Source: CAZFDE01 sp964517795 (GTDB lineage Bacteria; Planctomycetota; Phycisphaerae; Sedimentisphaerales; Anaerobacaceae). Taken from it: a stretch of DNA of 11,343 nucleotides. The notes under the pieces were generated by a model, which did not search any database, was not told where the DNA came from, and worked only from the letters and a program-made list of their open reading frames with translations. The stretch's first letter is position 1. Every line of letters starts with the position of its first letter. Made by a program: the position numbers and the translations under genes. This document shows positions 1-6,981 of this stretch, piece by piece. The stretch is taken from assembly GCA_964517795.1 (NCBI GenBank), contig CAZFDE010000082.1, positions 1 through 11,343 of the forward strand, read 5' to 3'.

Positions 1-892
1 ATCCGTTTTTAGAGGGTTCGATCAGTCGCTCATGTTTTTCTTTTAAAACAGCATCTGAAACAAAAACATGTTTGCCGGGTTCACATCGTGGATCGCTTGC
101 CCCGCGAATCATGCCGGCATAAAGATAGCCATCACCTTCAAGCCGTGATAACAATAAATGATCGCCGGCCGCCCTCATGAAATCTTTGACCTGATTAATT
201 TTTTGAGGATCATCAGTGATTTTCAGCAAGGATTCACACATATCTACGTACATCCAGTTATGCAGCACGGGATACGATATATTTGTGATGGCTTGCCTAA
301 CGCAATTTGCACCTAAGATGATTGGATATATCTCTCTGACAGGATGATTTTGCGGAATATTCCAGTAATCCTGGTATTCAAATGCCAACAGTCTGTCGAA
401 GACTTTCCATGCCGCCTCATCATAAGGCCTTTCTTTTTCGACGGTATTTTTTTTATCATAATCGGATACGATATAAAACGGGAACATGCGGCTCAAGGCT
501 ACACGTTTACCGTCTGCACCGTAGCCGATAATGACGATTCCGGCTTTGCCGGTTTTGCTGTTGTCCCATCCTTCGGTGGCAAACGTCGGTGAATCCTGGG
601 CCGGGGTTACACCGAGGATTTTGTCATCCTGCAATAGTACCAGATCGTAGCTGACCGCTCCTTCGACCGGTACCCATTCGACCCGTGGCGGATGGACATA
701 CCGCAGGCCGACGGCAAAATACCCGGCCGGCTCGACATTCTTAAGCGTGTAATACGAATCAATCTGCCGATACTCAAACAGCGGCAGGGTGACCCGAGCA
801 TTAGCTTTGTTTCGATTCATTGTATTGCAGCCCGCCATCCAACTTAACGCCAACAGTAACACCACTGTCATAACCTTGTTTCGTTTCTGCAT
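1..892 (-). CDS. Lipoprotein, beta-sandwich plus alpha/alpha-toroid-like, paralog A (3' end outside window)
   Basis: The visible 297 codons form an open frame with no stop, running off the left edge, so the C-terminal half is missing. The start at 892 has a GAGG ribosome site at 901-904, 8 nt upstream. The N-terminus has a basic start, a hydrophobic stretch and a lipobox-like MAGC with Cys22, which suggests a lipid-anchored surface protein. Residues about 36-158 form a probable FN3-like beta-sandwich and are identical in DNA to the upstream paralog. From about residue 160 a helix-rich region begins, with motifs such as PVLHNWMYVDMCESLLKITD and RLIEPSKNG, about 70% identical by eye to the paralog. 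It starts 26 nt after that paralog's stop, so the two are very likely cotranscribed. No enzymatic activity can be assigned; a role in carbohydrate processing is inferred from the fold type and neighbours. Confidence 0.85.
   Translation of the reverse strand, partial: MQKRNKVMTVVLLLALSWMAGCNTMNRNKANARVTLPLFEYRQIDSYYTLKNVEPAGYFAVGLRYVHPPRVEWVPVEGAVSYDLVLLQDDKILGVTPAQDSPTFATEGWDNSKTGKAGIVIIGYGADGKRVALSRMFPFYIVSDYDKKNTVEKERPYDEAAWKVFDRLLAFEYQDYWNIPQNHPVREIYPIILGANCVRQAITNISYPVLHNWMYVDMCESLLKITDDPQKINQVKDFMRAAGDHLLLSRLEGDGYLYAGMIRGASDPRCEPGKHVFVSDAVLKEKHERLIEPSKNG
418..787. repeat. Perfect 370-bp direct repeat, copy in paralog A
   Basis: Line-by-line comparison shows every base from 418 to 787 matches 2181-2550, an offset of 1763 bp, including an 8-base T run. 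Mismatches appear immediately on both sides (417 against 2180, 788 against 2551), and the flanking coding sequence is only roughly two-thirds identical. The tract encodes the N-terminal beta-sandwich of paralog A. Confidence 0.97.
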
Positions 893-918
893 TCTGAATT
901 CCTCTACAATGCCATTTT

Positions 919-2658
919 TTATTGATCGCATCCCATGGCGTGCAACTGCGCCCATACGTGTGCTGACATCGCCCAGGCCGTCTGCCAAAAACTTAATTGG
1001 GTTGCCCCATTGATCTGGGCTGAGATGCCGAAGTGCTTGTCCTGCATCCATGTAATCGTGCGGCCGTCGTCCAATTGATATTTCATAATCGCATTGGCAG
1101 CCGCAGCGGCTTTTTCCAGAATTTTGTCATCACCGCTCATTTCATAGAATTCCAGCAGGGCCGCCGCCCAGTTTGCAGTATGATAATCCATCGGCAGCCA
1201 GCAGCCGCCGGGGCTGATAAAACTGCCGGGATTGCCCTGTTCGCCGCAGGTCGGGTAATACGGATTAATCGGCAGCAGCGGGTCGTCACCATAAAATACC
1301 AAATGGTTATCATTCCAATTCAACTGCTCTGTTATCAATGCGTATGCATCTTCGAACTCATCCGGATGTTCTGAAGCATACTTGACAAGTTCGCAAAGAT
1401 CGACGTTCGAAAGACCATAGTATGGATTCACTTCTGTGGCTAATGCCGGATTATCATCGAAGTTCACAACCCATCCATAGGTCTTACAGGGGTACGTTTT
1501 AACCCATTGCAGGGCTTTTGTTTTAACCGTTTGCCATTTCGGGTCATCGTCAAATTGTTGCAGTTTTTCCATAAACGACACAACGCTGATCACCGACGAG
1601 GAATACTGCCCGAGGACATGGCCATCCTTGCCATCGACGCGTGCGGGCCATGAACCATCCTGCTGCTGTGTCTTATGGAATATTTCTGCGATCTTCAAAG
1701 CGGCATCCAGATACTTTTGGTCCTCCAGTATTTCATAAACTCTCAGCAACGCTTCGGCGGCATATCCATTTTTGGAAGGTTCGATGAGTCGTTTATGTTT
1801 TTCAATGATCTGCGGGTCGGTGTTGAACATATTATGGCCGGGCCCGCCCATTGGGTCAACTGCACCTTTGATCATCCCTTCATAAAGGTAACCTTCACCT
1901 TCCAGGCGGCACATGAGCAGATGGTCGCCTGCCGATCTCAAAAAGTCTTTGACCTGTGAAATTCGTTCAGGATCATCTGTAATTTTCAGCAGCGATTCGC
2001 ACATATCAACCCACATCCAGTTATGCAAAACCGGAAAACAGATATTATTGATTCCTTTGGTACTTGTGGTCGCACCCAAAATGATGGGCTGAATATCCCT
2101 TGCGGGATGATCTTGCGGGATATTCCAGTATTGCTGATATTCGAAAGAAAGCAGACAATCAAAAACGGCCCATGCCGCTGCATCATAAGGCCTTTCTTTT
2201 TCGACGGTATTTTTTTTATCATAATCGGATACGATATAAAACGGGAACATGCGGCTCAAGGCTACACGTTTACCGTCTGCACCGTAGCCGATAATGACGA
2301 TTCCGGCTTTGCCGGTTTTGCTGTTGTCCCATCCTTCGGTGGCAAACGTCGGTGAATCCTGGGCCGGGGTTACACCGAGGATTTTGTCATCCTGCAATAG
2401 TACCAGATCGTAGCTGACCGCTCCTTCGACCGGTACCCATTCGACCCGTGGCGGATGGACATACCGCAGGCCGACGGCAAAATACCCGGCCGGCTCGACA
2501 TTCTTAAGCGTGTAATACGAATCAATCTGCCGATACTCAAACAGCGGCAGAGTGACCCGTCCATTGCTTTGTTTTTGCCTGATTGTGTTGCATCCTGAAA
2601 TAAGCAGTGCGGATAATACCATAAAAATCACGATCATCTTTCCTTTTTGCTGCTTCAT
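919..2658 (-). CDS. Lipoprotein, beta-sandwich plus alpha/alpha-toroid-like, paralog B
   Basis: This 579-residue protein starts at 2658, where AGGAG (2666-2670) lies 7 nt upstream; an in-frame ATG at 2721 lacks both a ribosome site and a signal sequence at its N-terminus. The signal peptide ends in LLISGC with Cys23, a good lipobox, so an outer-membrane or periplasmic lipoprotein is expected. Residues about 35-160 contain an FN3-like pattern (VEWVPVEGAVSYDLVLL). The remainder is helix-rich with repeated aromatic and Gly-rich turns: PVLHNWMWVDM, QQDGSWPARV near 332-341, GGCWLPMDYHTANW near 485-498, and a C-terminal WQTAWAMSAHVW. Such repeats are typical of six-hairpin (alpha/alpha) toroid enzymes, for example unsaturated glucuronyl hydrolases, lyases and epimerases, but I recognise no specific family. 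It lies 122 bp downstream of the propeller lipoprotein and 26 bp upstream of its paralog, so a three-gene operon is plausible. Catalysis is unproven. Confidence 0.9.
   Translation of the reverse strand: MKQQKGKMIVIFMVLSALLISGCNTIRQKQSNGRVTLPLFEYRQIDSYYTLKNVEPAGYFAVGLRYVHPPRVEWVPVEGAVSYDLVLLQDDKILGVTPAQDSPTFATEGWDNSKTGKAGIVIIGYGADGKRVALSRMFPFYIVSDYDKKNTVEKERPYDAAAWAVFDCLLSFEYQQYWNIPQDHPARDIQPIILGATTSTKGINNICFPVLHNWMWVDMCESLLKITDDPERISQVKDFLRSAGDHLLMCRLEGEGYLYEGMIKGAVDPMGGPGHNMFNTDPQIIEKHKRLIEPSKNGYAAEALLRVYEILEDQKYLDAALKIAEIFHKTQQQDGSWPARVDGKDGHVLGQYSSSVISVVSFMEKLQQFDDDPKWQTVKTKALQWVKTYPCKTYGWVVNFDDNPALATEVNPYYGLSNVDLCELVKYASEHPDEFEDAYALITEQLNWNDNHLVFYGDDPLLPINPYYPTCGEQGNPGSFISPGGCWLPMDYHTANWAAALLEFYEMSGDDKILEKAAAAANAIMKYQLDDGRTITWMQDKHFGISAQINGATQLSFWQTAWAMSAHVWAQLHAMGCDQ
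2181..2550. repeat. Perfect 370-bp direct repeat, copy in paralog B
   Basis: This is the partner of the tract at 418-787, in the same orientation. It encodes about residues 37-159 of paralog B, nearly the whole N-terminal domain, and stops just before the helical domain and just after the lipoprotein signal region. Identity at silent positions argues for a recent copying event. Confidence 0.97.
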
Positions 2659-2780
2659 TTTCGTTCTCCTTTTTGGTATTGATTTGGGGCTTAGTTTAAC
2701 CACGCATTCTAAAAATCCCAAGTAATCCTGAGAATGGCGAAAATGCCTAAATATATGGAAAAATTTGCAAAATTGACAGA

Positions 2781-4460
2781 TTATTCCATTGGCCGGAACC
2801 GGATTTCGTGCAGGGACATCGAGTAATGGCTGCCGGGCGGATTGCCAAGGGTGTGCCGCTGCGGCCAGACATTATGAAAATTGGCCGAGTAGCAGATCCA
2901 CCCCGTTCGCCCGTCGCCGCTGATAAATTTCGTTGGCATATTGACGAAATACGCCACCGGCCCGAATCCTGCAAGATATTCGATGATCGACCAAGGCCCG
3001 GCCAATTGATCGGATTCCAGGACCATCGTATCGAACCAGTCGTGCCGTACGCCGCGGGTGATGAACATGAAAAATTTCTCAAGCGCAATGTTATAGGTTA
3101 CCGTCACGCAACCCAGATGCCCCGGCCAGGATAACAGCGGCCGCATTTGATCGAAATCATCTGTCCAGATGGCTTTGGCGTCATCGTCATATCCGGCGAA
3201 AAACGAATAGGCCTTCGAGTCGTTGATTGTCTGCGGCGAGGGCTTGACGCGCAGAAGATACACATGATCGCCCTGGATCCAGTTATTCCAGGCATCCTTT
3301 TCGGATGAGCCGTGCGCGACCAGATACGCCATCCCGTCTGGTGAATGCTGCATATTTTTTCCAAAATCGACAAAATGCGGTGCGCCGATTTTGACCTTGG
3401 CGACATTTGGATTTTCACCGAACAGCGGCTTTTCCGGCGTGCAGGGCGTATCGGTCCAGGTTCGGCCGTAATCGGTGGAATAGCGAAAGCCGACGAACGG
3501 GCCGAATTCCGTCCAGCCAACCCCGCCGCAATAGCCGGTATGGGTCAGGCAATATGTGCCGTAATACCAAACACCATTATGAACGAGAGAACCGCAGGGG
3601 TATCGCCCGCCATAGGGCGAGGGATCGCCCTCGATCCGCGGCGGGATATTGACGATCTGCAAGTCCATCGGGTCATCACCGACAATCTTCGCCTGGGCGG
3701 TGGCGGCCTTTTTGCCCATGATATTACACGAGTGACACGCATAACCCGGGTGACTAATATCGAACAGGCTGAATTCATGCGCATTTTGAATGTAGCCGTC
3801 GGTCCATGGCGAATAGAGGTTGCCGTCCGCCGCCCAGCTCGGATACCACGTATCGCCGTGGGTGTAATTGCGAAATCGCCCGGTAAACTCGATCCCTTCA
3901 AATGCTTCGGATTTTGCAAACGGACAATCGGCCGGGATCGGCGTTGACCAGCGAAACGGTTTTTCTTTTTCGCATATCCCGTGATAGGGCCTGCCCCGGA
4001 CCGAAATATTTTCGATAGGAATCTCGCCTTGCTTGTTCGAGGTCACATAGATCTCGATCCAGACGACCATTTTGGAATCGAATGTTATTTCCTCATCGAT
4101 CGAAAAATGCGGGATCGTGTGATCGTCGATATGCCCGAGGTGGATATTCGTGCCGTCGCTGAACTGGATCAGTCCGCCGACAAAAGGGGCGACATCCTTA
4201 CCGGTTTTTTCGGTAATTTCAACACTGCTGGCAAGATACGGCCGCGACCAGCGCAGAATCACCTTGCCGCAGGTAAACAGCTCGTCGGCCGGACGTACCT
4301 GATCTGTATCCAGTACTTTATACTCGGCCTGTGCATCGGCCGTGATATCGTATTCACGATCCGGCGATTTCGATAAATTATGTTCAACCATATGACATCC
4401 GCTCAGTAATATGAATAAACAATTGATCACAGCAAAAATGCGGGTGTATTCTGCGGCCAT
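2781..4460 (-). CDS. Lipoprotein with N-terminal beta domain and sialidase-like/GH43-like beta-propeller
   Basis: The start at 4460 is chosen because AAGGAG (4468-4473) lies 7 nt upstream; the in-frame ATG at 4466 would sit only 1 nt from it. The product is about 559 aa. A hydrophobic leader ends in LLSGC (Cys22), so it is probably a lipoprotein. Residues about 25-165 look like a jelly-roll or discoidin-like domain (RWSRPYLASSVEITEKTG, ending IENISVRG). The rest is rich in Trp, Tyr and Gly turns and holds an exact Asp-box, STDYGRTW, near residue 327-334, the hallmark of BNR/sialidase propellers. Later blade-like segments include KIGAPHFVDFG, GHLGCVTVTYN and GWICYSANFHNVW. Many planctomycete and Bacteroidetes secreted glycosidase-like proteins share this layout. 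A sugar-binding or glycan-cleaving role is inferred; no catalytic triad was identified. It is first in a leftward cluster with the two toroid-like lipoproteins. Confidence 0.9.
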   Translation of the reverse strand: MAAEYTRIFAVINCLFILLSGCHMVEHNLSKSPDREYDITADAQAEYKVLDTDQVRPADELFTCGKVILRWSRPYLASSVEITEKTGKDVAPFVGGLIQFSDGTNIHLGHIDDHTIPHFSIDEEITFDSKMVVWIEIYVTSNKQGEIPIENISVRGRPYHGICEKEKPFRWSTPIPADCPFAKSEAFEGIEFTGRFRNYTHGDTWYPSWAADGNLYSPWTDGYIQNAHEFSLFDISHPGYACHSCNIMGKKAATAQAKIVGDDPMDLQIVNIPPRIEGDPSPYGGRYPCGSLVHNGVWYYGTYCLTHTGYCGGVGWTEFGPFVGFRYSTDYGRTWTDTPCTPEKPLFGENPNVAKVKIGAPHFVDFGKNMQHSPDGMAYLVAHGSSEKDAWNNWIQGDHVYLLRVKPSPQTINDSKAYSFFAGYDDDAKAIWTDDFDQMRPLLSWPGHLGCVTVTYNIALEKFFMFITRGVRHDWFDTMVLESDQLAGPWSIIEYLAGFGPVAYFVNMPTKFISGDGRTGWICYSANFHNVWPQRHTLGNPPGSHYSMSLHEIRFRPME

Positions 4461-4483
4461 ATTCATTCTCCTTCAAACAAAAA

Positions 4484-4500
4484 AGCGGGCGATGGGATTC
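4484..4500 (-). repeat. Exact 17-bp copy of the tRNA-Gly 3' end
   Basis: AGCGGGCGATGGGATTC on the plus strand repeats 4665-4681 exactly, 181 bp away and in direct orientation. On the minus strand it is precisely the last 17 nt of the tRNA: the end of the T-loop, the T-stem 3' strand, the acceptor 3' strand and the discriminator base. It is followed on that strand by TTTTTT (4479-4484). It may be an attachment-site-like duplication or the stub of a lost tandem tRNA. Confidence 0.85.
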
Positions 4501-4643
4501 CGGCCTTGCGGCCTGGAATCCAAATTTGCTATCGCAAATTTCCATGGGGGCTCGGCCCCCTCTGGCGTGCCCTTCGCGATGCGCCGTGCACTGTCACCCC
4601 CACGAACCAGGAAAATCCTTTTCCCGAACCCTTTCGGGGTTCG
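4495..4643. repeat. Cluster of five tandem hairpins between tRNA-Gly and the lipoprotein gene
   Basis: Five inverted repeats lie nearly end to end. 4495-4521 has arms GGATTCC and GGAATCC around GGCC/GGCC with one bulge. 4522-4541 has AAATTTGC and GCAAATTT with a 4-nt loop. 4546-4560 has GGGGGC and GCCCCC with a 3-nt loop. 4610-4624 has GGAAAA and TTTTCC with a 3-nt loop. 4625-4643 has CGAACCC and GGGTTCG with a 5-nt loop. The stretch 4561-4609 is unstructured by eye apart from a weak GGCG/CGCC pair. No credible gene occurs here. The region would be transcribed as the tRNA trailer or as the 5' leader of the lipoprotein mRNA. It could be a mosaic repeat element, an RNA-processing or termination region, or a decayed insertion. 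Confidence 0.75.
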
Positions 4644-4664
4644 AATCCCAACTATCCTAATAAC

Positions 4665-4736
4665 AGCGGGCGATGGGATTCGAACCCACGACATTCGGCT
4701 TGGGAAGCCGACATTCTACCACTGAATTACGCCCGC
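4665..4736 (-). tRNA. tRNA-Gly (anticodon CCC)
   Basis: The 72-nt cloverleaf on the minus strand has acceptor arms GCGGGCG and CGCCCGC, a D-stem ATTC/GAAT, an anticodon stem TCGGC/GCCGA with the 7-nt loop TTCCCAA, and a T-arm GTGGG-TTCGAAT-CCCAT. The loop gives anticodon CCC, which reads GGG glycine codons. The discriminator is T and no CCA is encoded, since the next bases are GTT; CCA must be added after transcription. Its last 17 nt recur at 4484-4500. A strong promoter lies just upstream at 4756-4785. Confidence 0.95.
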
Positions 4737-4755
4737 TTAAAACTTTATAAGCTGT

Positions 4756-4785
4756 AATATAACAAGTACTTGCCATTGCTGTCAA
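4756..4785 (-). promoter_or_regulatory. Sigma-70-type promoter for tRNA-Gly
   Basis: On the minus strand a perfect TTGACA (-35, 4780-4785) is followed after 18 bp by TATATT (-10, 4756-4761, five of six consensus bases). Transcription would begin near 4749, about a dozen bases before the tRNA 5' end at 4736. Readthrough past the hairpin cluster could also feed the leftward lipoprotein genes. Confidence 0.7.
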
Positions 4786-4870
4786 TATTTTTCATAACCC
4801 TGTTTTTCCTCAAAATTCGCCTTTGGGGTCAGTTTAAGGTCAACCCATTGCCGAGAACAAAAACAAAGGC

Positions 4871-4898
4871 TTGAAAAATGCTGCGTTTTCTGTAGAAT
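4871..4898 (+). promoter_or_regulatory. Probable sigma-70 promoter for the DUF3604 gene
   Basis: TTGAAA (-35, 4871-4876) and TAGAAT (-10, 4893-4898) are separated by 16 bp, each matching five of six consensus bases. A start near 4905 would leave a leader of about 65 nt before the chosen ATG at 4969. Just upstream, GGTCA occurs twice (4827-4831 and 4838-4842), one helical turn apart, a possible but unproven operator. Confidence 0.5.
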
Positions 4899-4968
4899 TA
4901 ACGCCGTCGTACCTAAACACATGTTTTTTAATGGTACAACTGGAAAATATCAGATTAACGAAAAAGTC

Positions 4969-6873
4969 ATGAACAAACGATTATTTTTTACCGTTTTCAT
5001 CCTGCTCGTCTTCAGTGCGACCTTGCACGCAGATCTTGTCATAACCCAAAATCCCCATGCCTATGCCGGCCTGGAAGAAACGTTTCACTGGCAGCTTCAA
5101 TGGACCCTCGACGAGGCGCTTGCCAAAGGCACGTTATTTGAGTTGAGAAGCAAAAATATGAGGACGTATTACCGCTGGTCCAAAACCAACTTTGCCATCA
5201 CCAACGCAGAAATCGTCGAAGTCATCCCAAGCTGCGCCGGCAACCTTTTTTCAAATACGACATATACCAACCTCAAAGCCGCTCTATCCGACGATATGGA
5301 GCCCGGCGACAAAGTGACCATCGGTTTCGACTCGACCGCTTCGCATTTTGCCGGCAGATACGATGAAATTTCGATCTGGATTGCCCAACCGACCGAAAAT
5401 CCCGAAGAGGCAGCCTTTGAAAAAGTCCCGAATACGACCCTCATCCTCGATGTCAAGGCCGCGCCGGTATGTCATTTATATCTGTACTGCGAACCGACAC
5501 CGGGCCACGACGGCCAGATCAGAACGATCATCAGCCCCGAAGACCGATTCGGAAACGCATCGACATTCACCCGTCCGGTTACCATTGAATTCAACTGGAT
5601 GGGCCAGAAATTCAACGAAGATATTACCACGACGAAAGTCATATCGCTCGATACACCCAAACAGGCGATTGCACGGCTCAAAGCGACAATGTCCTACAAA
5701 GACCTCGCCGCGTTTGAAGATATTGAAAACGGCGAAAAACATTACGGACAGATCATCGTTACATCCAATCCGGTTTGGCTTAATGCGCCGGTAGGCAAAC
5801 AAGCCGCGTTCGGCGAATTTCACTGGCATACCGGATACAGCGGCGACGGGGCCTATTCGATCGAAGACGGCCTGACCTTCGCGCGAGACCAGTTAAACAT
5901 GGATTTCTGCATGTCATCGGATCATACGCCGCATAAAGATTGGGCCGATACGGTCAAGGTTCACGAAGCATTTAATGACGATGATCGCTTTGCAACCCTG
6001 TTCGGCTGGGAAAAAAGTACACGATGGGGCCACGAAAATTATTACTTTACCGATCCCGACCATTTCGTCAATCCCACAAACCCGGACGGCCCCTTGATGG
6101 TGAACGGCTGGGAAGACAAACTTTGGGTTTTGCAGGAAACACTCGATCCGCAATTCGAAAAGGCAAAGGATTTTATCGCCATCCCGCACCACACCAATGT
6201 CACCGGGGCCCCGCACTGGTTCCCGTATCCCTTCGATAAAGTCAAACCCAGCGGCTACCACCGATTGTTCGAGATCTTTCAAACCCGGGGCAACCAGGAA
6301 CGAAACCATTATGACGGCAGTGATTGGCGAACATGGCGGGCCTGGCATTTCAATAATAACGCCTCGGCCCAGGACGCATTGAATAAAGGCTTTAAGATGG
6401 GCTTTGTCGGCGGCACCGACAACCATGCGTCCCTTCCGGCAAGAATATTTTGCTCGGAGGCCGCGTTTGGAAAAATGCCCATGAACTCCACCGGCATGAC
6501 AGGTCTCTGGACTGATCGAATCACCCGGCAGGACATTTTCAACGGAATGTTCGCGAGAAACACATGGGCCGTCTGGGACACGCGGGCGCTGGCCTGGTTC
6601 GAAGTCAACGGCGGCGCGATGGGATCGGAACTATCGGTAGCCAAAGAAACCCCGCTGCAGGCACACATCAAGATCAGTGCAGAATCTCCGCTTGCTTTAT
6701 TGGAAATCGTCTCGCGGGAAGATGTGATCGAAATACCGGTTTCAAAATCGCTGGACACCGATATCAGGCACCCCCTGGGCCCGGCCGCAGCCAGTAACTA
6801 TTATTACGCACGAGCCGTACTGACCAACGGCGGCATCATCTACATCAGCCCTGTATTCATAAACGTGCATTGA
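4969..6873 (+). CDS. Secreted DUF3604-family protein (PHP-like metal hydrolase fold)
   Basis: The start at 4969 gives 634 aa beginning with a clean signal peptide, MNKRLFFTVFILLVFSATLHA, cut after Ala21; an upstream in-frame ATG at 4921 would bury it. No clear Shine-Dalgarno precedes either start. Residues about 22-275 are beta-rich and unlike a known domain to my eye. From about 282 the sequence carries DUF3604 landmarks: FHWHTGYSGDG (His285, His287), SSDHTPH (Asp318, His319), GWEKST (Glu348), IPHHTN (His407, His408) and GGTDNHA (Asp484, His486). These His/Asp/Glu positions match metal ligands expected of PHP-superfamily enzymes. The family's substrate is unknown; members are common next to sulfatases and glycosidases in marine planctomycetes. 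Export suggests action on an extracellular or periplasmic substrate, possibly a phosphate or sulfate ester (speculative). It is divergent from the tRNA/lipoprotein group and 108 bp before the photolyase. Confidence 0.88.
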   Translation: MNKRLFFTVFILLVFSATLHADLVITQNPHAYAGLEETFHWQLQWTLDEALAKGTLFELRSKNMRTYYRWSKTNFAITNAEIVEVIPSCAGNLFSNTTYTNLKAALSDDMEPGDKVTIGFDSTASHFAGRYDEISIWIAQPTENPEEAAFEKVPNTTLILDVKAAPVCHLYLYCEPTPGHDGQIRTIISPEDRFGNASTFTRPVTIEFNWMGQKFNEDITTTKVISLDTPKQAIARLKATMSYKDLAAFEDIENGEKHYGQIIVTSNPVWLNAPVGKQAAFGEFHWHTGYSGDGAYSIEDGLTFARDQLNMDFCMSSDHTPHKDWADTVKVHEAFNDDDRFATLFGWEKSTRWGHENYYFTDPDHFVNPTNPDGPLMVNGWEDKLWVLQETLDPQFEKAKDFIAIPHHTNVTGAPHWFPYPFDKVKPSGYHRLFEIFQTRGNQERNHYDGSDWRTWRAWHFNNNASAQDALNKGFKMGFVGGTDNHASLPARIFCSEAAFGKMPMNSTGMTGLWTDRITRQDIFNGMFARNTWAVWDTRALAWFEVNGGAMGSELSVAKETPLQAHIKISAESPLALLEIVSREDVIEIPVSKSLDTDIRHPLGPAAASNYYYARAVLTNGGIIYISPVFINVH

Positions 6874-6981
6874 TACACGCAAGCCTATATAAAAACGTGC
6901 AACGAAAGAGGTTTTTACAACTTTTTCTGTTTATTTCTGCTCCCTGCCGGTAAAATAACTGATGCAGGCGAAAGGAATGAA

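Noticed and set aside
2659..2780. A separate promoter between the propeller lipoprotein gene and paralog B
   Set aside because: No convincing -35/-10 pair at proper spacing was found; only the ribosome site at 2666-2670 is clear.
3720..3760. CHSC-type motif in the propeller lipoprotein as a heme site
   Set aside because: The sequence reads ACHSCN, which lacks the His after the second Cys required for CxxCH heme attachment.
3345..3947. 200-codon plus-strand frame inside the propeller lipoprotein gene
   Set aside because: It is antisense to a convincing gene, has Arg/Ala/Ile-rich low-information composition and no ribosome site or domain.
4479..4521. Possible intrinsic terminator for the tRNA: GC-rich hairpin at 4495-4521 and T6 on the minus strand at 4479-4484
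   Set aside because: Ten bases separate the stem from the T run, too many for a standard intrinsic terminator, and the intervening bases are the duplicated tRNA end. It is described as part of the hairpin cluster instead.
4411..4757. Several open frames of 73-104 codons on both strands over the tRNA and hairpin region
   Set aside because: They read through the tRNA and the inverted repeats, lack ribosome sites and resemble no protein family; they are by-products of structured RNA sequence.
6892..6920. AAAAAC/GTTTTT inverted repeat after the DUF3604 gene as a terminator
   Set aside because: The arms are AT-rich, only 6 bp long, with a loop of about 14 nt and no following T run, so a stable terminator is unlikely.
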